A stretch of DNA of 19,585 nucleotides, from the NCBI GenBank assembly GCA_023430825.1, contig JAEYYL010000231.1:1-19585 (forward strand), in the 5' to 3' direction. Source of the stretch: Verrucomicrobiota bacterium (GTDB lineage: Bacteria; Verrucomicrobiota; Verrucomicrobiia; Opitutales; Opitutaceae). Each line of letters begins with the position of its first letter. Position 1 is the stretch's first letter. The notes below the pieces were generated by a model that worked only from the letters and a program-made list of their open reading frames with translations, searched no databases and was not told the origin of the DNA. The translations under genes and the position numbers were made by a program. Shown here in pieces: positions 14,084 through 19,585 of this stretch.

Positions 14084-16564
14084 ATGCCCCCTGCCCCTCC
14101 CGATCCCCCCCGCTCCTTCCACCCCCTCCGCCGCGCCGCGGCCGCGCTGCTGTTCGCCGCCGCCTTTCTCGGACCGCTCGCCGCCGCGACCGTCCGCAAA
14201 CCCTACGACATCCCCGCCGGCGATGCCGCCGCGACTCTCCGGCAGTTCATCCAGCAGTCCGGCGAACAGGTCGTGTTTCTCGTCAACAAGGTCCGCGGCG
14301 TCACCACCCACGCCGTCGCCGGCGAATTCGAGGCGCGCGCCGCGCTCGACCGCATGCTCGCCGGCACCGAACTCTACGCCATCCAGGACGAACAAACCCA
14401 CGCCTTCGTCATCAACCGCGGCGCACCGCCCAAGCCTCCGCCCCCAGCACCTCCTTCGCCCCCACGTTCCCCGCGCGCCAACGCCCCGCCTCCCGCGAAC
14501 GCCGCTCACCCCACCGACGACGTCGTCCGCCTGCCCACGTTCACCCTCCGTTCCGGACGCGATGTCAGCTACGTCGGCAAACAAGCGCTCAGCACCACGC
14601 GCACCGGCGTCGAACTGCTCGACCTTGCCCAATCCGTCAAGGTCCTCCATCGCTCCTTCATCGACGACCTCAGCCCCGGCCTCCTCGTCGATGCCTTGAA
14701 ATACGTCGGCGGCGGACAGGCCGGTAACATCAACTTCGCCGACGATCGCTTCACCCTCCGCGGCTTCAACAGCCCCGCCGACATCGGCGATTTCGTCGAC
14801 GGCTTCCGCGGTAAAACCGATTCCAACACCGACCTCGCCATCATCGAGCGCCTCGAAATCATCAAGGGCCCCTCCGCCATCTTCGTCGCCAACGGCCCCG
14901 TCGGCGGTGTCATCAACAAGATCATCAAGGGCCCCGTCTCCTACCGCGTCGGCACGCTCAAGCTCCAGGCCGGCCGCTTCGACGCCAACCGCATCGAGCT
15001 CGACCTCGGCGGACCGCTCACCGCCGACGGCAAGCTCCTCTACCGCCTCGTCGCCGCCGGCCAGTATTCCGACGGCTGGTATGACCGCACCTTCGCCCGC
15101 CGCCTCGTCCTCGCCCCCTCCGTCGCCTACGTCTTCAACGACCAGTCGCGGCTGACGTTGAAATACAATTTCCTGCTGTATCGCTTTTCCTCCTACAACG
15201 GCCTGCCCCTCGACCTTCGCACCGGCCGCATCCTCGCGATCGATCCACGCGCCCACTTCGGCGAGGGCGCCCCGCACAACTGGCGCAAGGACATCGTTCA
15301 CCGCGTCTTTCTCGAATACACCCACCGCCTCAACGATCACCTCGCCGTGCGGCTCGCCGGCTTCAACAGCTATAACCACGCGGCCCGCATCGAATCCGTC
15401 AACGGCAGCGCTCTTCCCGCGACCTACATCGACGGCACGCCGCTCCACCGCAACACCACCGCGCAGGACCGCGAACACGTTCGCCGCCAGGCCCAGGCCG
15501 ATTTCGTCGGCACCTTCGCCACCGGCCCCCTCGATCACCGCCTCCTCGTCGGCGGCGAAGTCGCCGATGCCCCCGACTTCGTCGCCAGCTTCGCCGGCTC
15601 GAGCAGCCCCGTCACCCCGCACCGCCTGCAATTTCCCGGCACCGTCGCCGTCGCCTCGACCGCTCCCGCGAGCGATCTGCGCACCAACCACCGCCAGCGA
15701 AAATACTTCGTCCTCGAAACCCTCAGCCTCCTCGACGGCCGCGTGCAGCTCTCGCTCGGCGGCGCGCGGGTTCGCGCCACCACCTCCTCGCACAACCGGC
15801 TCACCGACGTCGCCACGCCGCGCCTCACCCTCGACCAGACCCTCCGCCAGCACGGCGTGGTCCTCAAGGTCGCGCCTTCGGTGTCATTGTTTTACGGATA
15901 CAACGAAAATTTCGCACCCAACTTCCTCAACGGCCGCGTCCTCCCCAGCCAGCTCGGCGCGCAGGAGGAATTCGGCGTCAAGGCCGACGTCCTCGACGGC
16001 CGCCTCCAGCTCAACATCGCCCGGTTCGACATCGCCCAGCGAAACGTCCCCGTCCTCGCCTTCCCGCAAACCACGCCGCCCAGCTTCGTGCTCGTGCCCG
16101 GACAATCCTCGCGCGGGTTCGATGGCGACATCGCGTTTCAGGCGAATCGCAATCTCGACCTGATTTTCAACTTCGCGCACATGGACGCCCGCGCCCGCTC
16201 GCAGGCCAACTCCGCCGCCCCCGTCGTCCTGAACCCCGTGAACAACGTCGCCGAGCGCACCTTCGGCCTCTGGACGCGCTACAAGTTCACCGAGGGTTCC
16301 GCGAAAGGCTTCGCCATCGGCCTCGGCCTCAGCCACCTCTCGCGCCGCGCGATCGCCAACAACAGCAACGCCACCGTCTTCGGCTGGCTCGAGCCGTTCA
16401 CGCTCACGGATCTCGCGCTCTCCTACGAACGCGGCCCGCTCCGCTACGCGCTGAACGTCGACAACGTATTCGACGTCGCCTATCACGCCGCCGTGCGCAA
16501 CGAGAGCATCATCGTCCCCGGCATGGGCACGAACGTGAAAGCCTCCGTCACCTGGAAATTCTAG
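14084..16564 (+). CDS. TonB-dependent receptor with N-terminal STN signalling domain (FecA-type)
   Basis: The 826-residue outer-membrane protein begins at the ATG at 14084. Signal peptide residues 1-35 (AAAALLFAAAFLGPLAAA) are followed by an STN domain (about 39-112: YDIPAGDAAATLRQFIQQSG, VVFLVNKVRGVTTHAVAGEF) that contacts FecR in the periplasm. A Pro/Ala-rich linker (113-148) precedes the plug (about 160-285: DRFTLRGFNS, IIERLEIIKGPSAIFVAN and GPVGGVINKIIKGP). A beta-barrel follows, ending in ASVTWKF with the usual terminal Phe. The VEIIKGP/G..GG.IN pattern is that of siderophore-type receptors. Ligand import needs TonB/ExbBD, not present here. Transcription is probably controlled by the sigma gene two loci upstream. 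The frame is open upstream to 12932, but that stretch is the wrong frame of fecR. Confidence 0.93.
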   Translation: MPPAPPDPPRSFHPLRRAAAALLFAAAFLGPLAAATVRKPYDIPAGDAAATLRQFIQQSGEQVVFLVNKVRGVTTHAVAGEFEARAALDRMLAGTELYAIQDEQTHAFVINRGAPPKPPPPAPPSPPRSPRANAPPPANAAHPTDDVVRLPTFTLRSGRDVSYVGKQALSTTRTGVELLDLAQSVKVLHRSFIDDLSPGLLVDALKYVGGGQAGNINFADDRFTLRGFNSPADIGDFVDGFRGKTDSNTDLAIIERLEIIKGPSAIFVANGPVGGVINKIIKGPVSYRVGTLKLQAGRFDANRIELDLGGPLTADGKLLYRLVAAGQYSDGWYDRTFARRLVLAPSVAYVFNDQSRLTLKYNFLLYRFSSYNGLPLDLRTGRILAIDPRAHFGEGAPHNWRKDIVHRVFLEYTHRLNDHLAVRLAGFNSYNHAARIESVNGSALPATYIDGTPLHRNTTAQDREHVRRQAQADFVGTFATGPLDHRLLVGGEVADAPDFVASFAGSSSPVTPHRLQFPGTVAVASTAPASDLRTNHRQRKYFVLETLSLLDGRVQLSLGGARVRATTSSHNRLTDVATPRLTLDQTLRQHGVVLKVAPSVSLFYGYNENFAPNFLNGRVLPSQLGAQEEFGVKADVLDGRLQLNIARFDIAQRNVPVLAFPQTTPPSFVLVPGQSSRGFDGDIAFQANRNLDLIFNFAHMDARARSQANSAAPVVLNPVNNVAERTFGLWTRYKFTEGSAKGFAIGLGLSHLSRRAIANNSNATVFGWLEPFTLTDLALSYERGPLRYALNVDNVFDVAYHAAVRNESIIVPGMGTNVKASVTWKF

Positions 16565-16583
16565 CGCCCCTGAACCCTGGAGC

Positions 16584-16601
16584 CGCGGCGCCCTCGCCGC
16601 G
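16584..16601 (+). terminator. GC-rich hairpin behind the receptor gene, possible terminator
   Basis: CGCGGCG (16584-16590) pairs perfectly with CGCCGCG (16595-16601) across a four-base loop, beginning 20 bases after the receptor stop codon. No T-run follows, so it may stabilise the mRNA end rather than terminate transcription. Base composition makes such hairpins fairly frequent here. Confidence 0.35.
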
Positions 16602-16681
16602 CCCCCGTGCGCCCGCGGCCGCCGCCGCGCCCGATCAATCCATTTGCGCCCGCCGCCGCGCTCGCATCTCGTGCGCTTCAC

Positions 16682-17509
16682 GTGTCCGTGTCGCTCACCC
16701 GTATTTTTTCCGATCTTCACCTCCGCGATCGCGCGAGTTCGCTGCACGACCTCGCCCAGATCGAACCGCTTTTCGCCGGAGCCAACGCGATCGTTTTCAA
16801 CGGCGACACCCTCGAGACTCGCCCCGGCCCCCGTCCGCAGGAAACTGCCGCATTGCGCGAGACGCTCGCCACCTTTTGCGCCCGCTGCGCGCCGCCGGTC
16901 ACCGTGCTCACCGGCAATCACGACCCCGACTTCACCCCGCATCACCACCTCGAACTCGCCGGCGGCGCACTCGTCGTCACGCATGGCGATGTGCTCTTCG
17001 ACGATCTCGTGCCCTGGAGTCAGGACGCGCCGCTCGCGCGCGAACTCGTCGCCAGTGAACTCGCGCAGCTTTCCCCAACCGACCGCCGCGATCTCTCCGC
17101 GCGGCTCTCCGCTTTCCGCCGCGCCGCCGCCGCCCTGCCTCAGCGCCACCAGGCCGAACCACACGGGCTCCGCTACCTCATCGGCCTCGCCCGCGACACC
17201 GTGTGGCCGCCGGCGCGCGTTTTTCGCGTGCTGCGCGCCTGGCGCGAAACCCCCGCCCGCGCCGAACGTTTCCTCCGCGAACATCGCCCCCGCGCCCGCT
17301 TCCTCGCCATGGGCCACACCCACCGCGTCGGCGCCATGCGCACGCCCGCCGGTCTGGTCGTTTTGAACACCGGCTCGTTCTGCGCCCCCAGCGGCACCGG
17401 CGTCATCGACGTCACTTCCGACCGAATCGCGCTGCGCCGCGTGATCCGCCGCCGCGCTGAATTTCGGCTCGGTGACACCCTCGCCGCGTTTTCACTCGCC
17501 CGCCGCTGA
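16682..17509 (+). CDS. Calcineurin-like metallophosphoesterase
   Basis: The chosen GTG at 16682 gives a 275-residue cytoplasmic protein starting close to its first motif. The metallophosphoesterase signature is complete: FSDLHL (D11, H13), FNGDT (G41, D42), LTGNHD (78-81), VVTHGD (H101) and AMGHTH near the C-terminus, which together bind two metal ions. The SDLHL/NGDxxE arrangement resembles UDP-2,3-diacylglucosamine hydrolases and related phosphatases, but the middle of the protein (TDRRDLSARLSAFRRAAAAL) is basic and unlike LpxH as I recall it. I assign only the superfamily. An ATG or GTG further upstream (16607) would add a Pro/Arg-rich stretch that looks non-coding. The next gene follows after 21 bases, suggesting co-transcription. 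Confidence 0.85.
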   Translation: MSVSLTRIFSDLHLRDRASSLHDLAQIEPLFAGANAIVFNGDTLETRPGPRPQETAALRETLATFCARCAPPVTVLTGNHDPDFTPHHHLELAGGALVVTHGDVLFDDLVPWSQDAPLARELVASELAQLSPTDRRDLSARLSAFRRAAAALPQRHQAEPHGLRYLIGLARDTVWPPARVFRVLRAWRETPARAERFLREHRPRARFLAMGHTHRVGAMRTPAGLVVLNTGSFCAPSGTGVIDVTSDRIALRRVIRRRAEFRLGDTLAAFSLARR

Positions 17510-17530
17510 CCGCCGGCGACACTCCCGCGC

Positions 17531-17845
17531 ATGAGCATCGAGTTCGGCTGGTGGAACAAGGATCCCGAGCAGGGCAAGTATCAGGTCAGCGCCGTCGTCC
17601 ACGGCGGCAACATCGCCTGGACCCGCCACCAGGGTCACCACACGCCCTGGGAGCCGCACACGCCGAGCGACGACGATCGCGCCCGTCTCATCTACGAGGC
17701 CGAACGCCGCCTTCCGCGCCGCCTCATCACGCAAAAACAGTTCGAGGAAATCAAACGCCTCAGCGCGGCCAGCGGCCCCGGCGGCCTCTCCGGCCGCCGC
17801 AGCTCGCGCCCCGGTCCGACGTCAGAGCTGCTGCACGGCGATTGA
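17531..17845 (+). CDS. Unknown small protein (104 residues)
   Basis: I do not recognise this protein. It begins MSIEFGWWNKDPEQGKYQVS and has a Trp/His-rich first half (WWNKD, GGNIAWTRHQGHHTPWEPHT) that reads like a small beta domain. A helical segment follows (DDDRARLIYEAERRLPRRLITQKQFEEIKRL) and a Gly/Ser/Arg-rich tail. No signal peptide or membrane segment is seen. It follows the metallophosphoesterase by 21 bases on the same strand, so the two may be co-transcribed. Its last 24 bases overlap, tail to tail, the end of the NUDIX gene on the other strand. The ordered N-terminal half and codon use like its neighbours support a real gene; no Shine-Dalgarno sequence is present. Confidence 0.65.
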   Translation: MSIEFGWWNKDPEQGKYQVSAVVHGGNIAWTRHQGHHTPWEPHTPSDDDRARLIYEAERRLPRRLITQKQFEEIKRLSAASGPGGLSGRRSSRPGPTSELLHGD

Positions 17846-18334
17846 CCAGATCAACTTGAACGCCGGGCAATAATCGTCCGGCTTCGCCGCGATCCGCGCC
17901 GTGATCTCCGCCGGCGCGAGCCATTCGCCGCCATCGATCTCGTCCGGGTGCAACACGAACGGCCCACCCGAACTCAACCGGTAAATCCAGCAGAACTCCT
18001 GCCCCGTCGCCTCGCACGCCTCCACGCGAAACCACCGCTCCGGCGGCGCGGCGACCGCCAAACCCAGCTCCTCGCCGAGTTCCCGCTGCGCCGCCGCGTC
18101 GTAATCCTCGCCCGCGTCCAGGTGCCCCGAGCACGACGAATCCCACAACCCCGGACACAGATCCTTTTTCATCGAGCGCTTCTGGAGAAACACCCGCCCG
18201 TGCTCGTCGAACACCAGCACGTGCACCGCCCGATGCCGCAACCCGCGCGCATGCACGTCGCGTCGCCGCTCGCGGCCGATCACCACGTCGCGTTCATCCA
18301 CCACGTCGAACCATTCCTCGTGCGGCGCGCTCAC
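17822..18334 (-). CDS. NUDIX hydrolase (YfcD-like)
   Basis: From the GTG at 18334 the protein has 170 residues. The NUDIX box is perfect: G70, E76, then R84-E85-L86, E88-E89, G91-L92 within GHLDAGEDYDAAAQRELGEE. It coordinates Mg and acts on nucleoside diphosphates linked to another group. The opening EEWFDVVDERDVVIGRERRRDVH and RHRAVHVLVFDEHGRVFLQKRS, together with GLWDSSCSGH, resemble the YfcD/IPP-isomerase-like branch; the substrate is not determined. The GTG overlaps the TGA of the upstream PRX-like gene (GTGA), and GGAGG stands about eleven bases upstream, so translation is likely coupled to that gene. A longer reading from 18385 would overlap that gene further and is less likely. Confidence 0.92.
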   Translation of the reverse strand: MSAPHEEWFDVVDERDVVIGRERRRDVHARGLRHRAVHVLVFDEHGRVFLQKRSMKKDLCPGLWDSSCSGHLDAGEDYDAAAQRELGEELGLAVAAPPERWFRVEACEATGQEFCWIYRLSSGGPFVLHPDEIDGGEWLAPAEITARIAAKPDDYCPAFKLIWSIAVQQL

Positions 18335-18930
18335 ACCAGATCGCACGCCTCCGCCGGCATCCAATGCGCTTCCTTGCCATCCCATTTCACATTGCAGCCG
18401 ATCGGATTCGTCTTCGTCACACGGATCGGGCGACCCGCGACGTGATCCTCCAGCGCGTTGGCCAGATCGTTCACCGTCACCCGTGACGCATCCCGCGGGC
18501 TGTCCACGCCGCGCCCGGTATAGACCAGCTTCCGCTCCGCATCGAAAACGTAGAAATGCGGCGTGCGCAACGCGCCATACGCCCGCGCCACGGCCTGACT
18601 CTCGTCATGCAGATAAATCCAGGGAAATTTATGCTGCGTCATCCGCTCCACCATGTGCGGAAACGAATCCTCCGCGTAGGTATTCACGCTGTTTGCATTG
18701 ATGCCCACGAAACGCACGCCCTGCACCGCGAACCGCTCCGCCGTCCGCCGCGTGCTCTCGTCGGAACCCGTCACGTAAGGGCAGTGATTGCACGTGAAGA
18801 AAATCACCAGCGCCCTCGCGTCCGCGAAATCCGCCAGCGCGTAGGTTTTCCCATCCGTCGCAGGCAGCCGGAAATCCGGTGCGCGGTCGCCCAACTCCAG
18901 GGTGAACGTGTTCTTCGGTCGATCGCTCAT
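18331..18930 (-). CDS. Thioredoxin-fold peroxiredoxin-like protein (PRX_like1 type)
   Basis: The 199-residue protein from the ATG at 18930 has an AhpC/TSA-redoxin fold: FTLELGDRAPDFRLPATDGKTYALADF, then VIFFTCNHCPYV with the redox pair C47-x-x-C50, followed by VRFVGINANSVNTYAEDS, FPWIYLHDESQAVARAYGALRTPHFYVFDAERKLVYTG (cis-Pro in RTPHFYVFD). The CNHCPYV motif is the one I associate with the PRX_like1 subgroup, thiol oxidoreductases or peroxidases of uncertain substrate. No signal peptide is seen, so it is cytoplasmic. The C-terminal segment TKTNPIGCNVKW contains a further Cys, common in this subgroup. Its TGA overlaps the NUDIX start, making a two-gene unit. Confidence 0.9.
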   Translation of the reverse strand: MSDRPKNTFTLELGDRAPDFRLPATDGKTYALADFADARALVIFFTCNHCPYVTGSDESTRRTAERFAVQGVRFVGINANSVNTYAEDSFPHMVERMTQHKFPWIYLHDESQAVARAYGALRTPHFYVFDAERKLVYTGRGVDSPRDASRVTVNDLANALEDHVAGRPIRVTKTNPIGCNVKWDGKEAHWMPAEACDLV

Positions 18931-19076
18931 GCGAGCACGCTGCAAACGCCGCGCGCCGGCGCAAGGCCGCTTTCCCGGGTTCCGGCCTTTCGACGCCCCA
19001 ATCGCCCCGCCCTGCCTTGTCCGGCCTTGAAACTTCGCCCGCTTCGCCGCATCCGTCGTCCCTTTCCCTTTTCACC

Positions 19077-19520
19077 ATGGCCAAAATCGACGTCAGCAAG
19101 GTCGCAGAGATCCTCAAGAAAAACGAAATCGACCCCGCCGTGCTGCGTCGCGTCATGGAGGAAATGAACCTCGTCGTGCAGCCCGAGCCGGGTGAAGACG
19201 ACAAGCCGCCGCCGGTGAAAAAGCAGTTCGCGATCCTCGTCTCCGACCCCGACGGCAAGTTTCCGAAAACCGATTTCGTCGGCTGGGTGCTCCAGCTGCC
19301 CGAAACCGAAAGCGTCGCCACCACGCAGGAGCGCATCATCCGCGCCGCCTACGACTATAACGCCACCCGCAAGGGCCGCTTGTATCCCGCTAAAACCGTC
19401 GGCGAAGCGCTGGAGAACATCCCCGCGAAGCATTTCAAGGAAGCCGATGTCTGGGTGAAAACGAAAACCCCCGTCCTCATCCTGAAAACCGACAACGAAA
19501 TCCCCAAGGCGGAATCCTAA
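19077..19520 (+). CDS. Unknown conserved-looking protein (147 residues)
   Basis: The ATG at 19077 (ACCATGGCC context, no Shine-Dalgarno sequence) opens a 147-residue protein I cannot assign. It starts MAKIDVSKVAEILKKNEIDP, a charged helix pair (to about residue 31), then an acidic/Pro linker (PEPGEDDKPPPVKK). A mixed alpha/beta domain follows: FAILVSDPDGKF, FVGWVLQLPE, TQERIIRAAYDYNATRKG, YPAKTVGEALENIPAKHFKEA, and a final strand VWVKTKTPVLILK. No signal peptide or membrane segment is present. It is divergent from the PRX-like gene with 146 bases between starts. The regular domain-like pattern and lysine-rich composition differ from the Arg-rich shadows of other genes and support real coding. 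Confidence 0.75.
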   Translation: MAKIDVSKVAEILKKNEIDPAVLRRVMEEMNLVVQPEPGEDDKPPPVKKQFAILVSDPDGKFPKTDFVGWVLQLPETESVATTQERIIRAAYDYNATRKGRLYPAKTVGEALENIPAKHFKEADVWVKTKTPVLILKTDNEIPKAES

Positions 19521-19530
19521 TCACGCCACG

Positions 19531-19563
19531 CCTCCAACGTGGAGGGCCAAGCTCCGCGCGGCC
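19531..19563 (+). repeat. Palindromic intergenic element, possibly of the REP-like family
   Basis: Ten bases past the stop codon, CCTCCA (19531-19536) pairs with TGGAGG (19540-19545) across a three-base loop; GTGGA is embedded, followed by GGCC (19545-19548) and GGCC (19560-19563) that can pair. The order (CCNCC, short loop, GTGGA, second palindrome) is like the elements at 7855-7951, though the stem sequence differs. It could also act as a 3' hairpin of the preceding gene. The window ends before its full extent can be judged. Confidence 0.4.
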
Positions 19564-19585
19564 GCTTCGCTGCGCGTGTTCGGTC

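Noticed and set aside
13811..15853. Long open frame (680 codons) on the minus strand inside fecR and the receptor gene
   Set aside because: It is Gly/Ala/Glu/Val-rich, has no recognisable domain and lies opposite a gene with clear STN, plug and barrel motifs. It is a GC-rich antisense shadow.
15884..17323. Long minus-strand open frame (479 codons) across the receptor end and the phosphoesterase
   Set aside because: It spans two unrelated well-supported plus-strand genes and their gap, which a real gene would not do. Composition is that of a shadow.

Overview
The window is a GC-rich bacterial chromosome segment, tightly packed with genes and without rRNA, tRNA, CRISPR or insertion sequences that I can see. 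Several features fit a verrucomicrobial genome, most likely of the Opitutaceae: a compact FecI-type sigma factor, FecR and STN-TonB receptor set, a secreted FecR-domain protein beside a CHASE2 cyclase, PD40 propeller proteins, and short palindromic intergenic repeats. This assignment is inferred from recalled resemblance of the proteins, not from any search. Most start codons I inspected lack a clear Shine-Dalgarno sequence, and several genes start with GTG.

Layout. Positions 1-6695 hold a minus-strand run: the N-terminus of a c-type cytochrome (cut by the window edge), a secreted PD40 beta-propeller protein, an MmcQ/YjbR-like protein, a membrane acyltransferase of the OafA type, a secreted lactonase-type propeller, and the release-factor pair prfA-prmC (prfA upstream, one base between them). 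A plus-strand HAD-type hydrolase follows at 6813-7847, divergent from prfA. The gap behind it carries two inverted copies of a REP-like palindromic element and then a very clear rho-independent terminator serving the next minus-strand unit. That unit (8107-11549) is a CHASE2-type membrane adenylate/guanylate cyclase followed by a secreted FecR-domain protein with a long alanine-rich tail. A small lysozyme-fold protein (11639-12109) lies upstream of it on the same strand.

Positions 12381-16564 are a plus-strand cell-surface signalling locus: ECF sigma factor, FecR anti-sigma factor (GTGA overlap with the sigma gene) and a TonB-dependent receptor with an N-terminal STN signalling domain. In such systems the receptor senses its substrate, signals through FecR, and releases the sigma factor to transcribe the receptor. 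Here fecR carries a one-base frameshift near 13107-13109. As written, the locus has no intact anti-sigma factor, and the fecR start frame stays open without a stop into the receptor. This is either a real mutation or a base missing from a G run.

The right end (16682-19585) has a metallophosphoesterase and a small unknown protein on the plus strand, converging with a minus-strand pair (a PRX-like thioredoxin-fold protein and a NUDIX hydrolase, again joined by a GTGA overlap). A divergent unknown 147-residue protein and a partial palindromic repeat end the window.

The candidates most worth following are the CHASE2 cyclase/FecR-domain pair, the frameshifted fecR, and the palindromic repeat family. 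I see no clearly new multi-gene defence or biosynthetic system.
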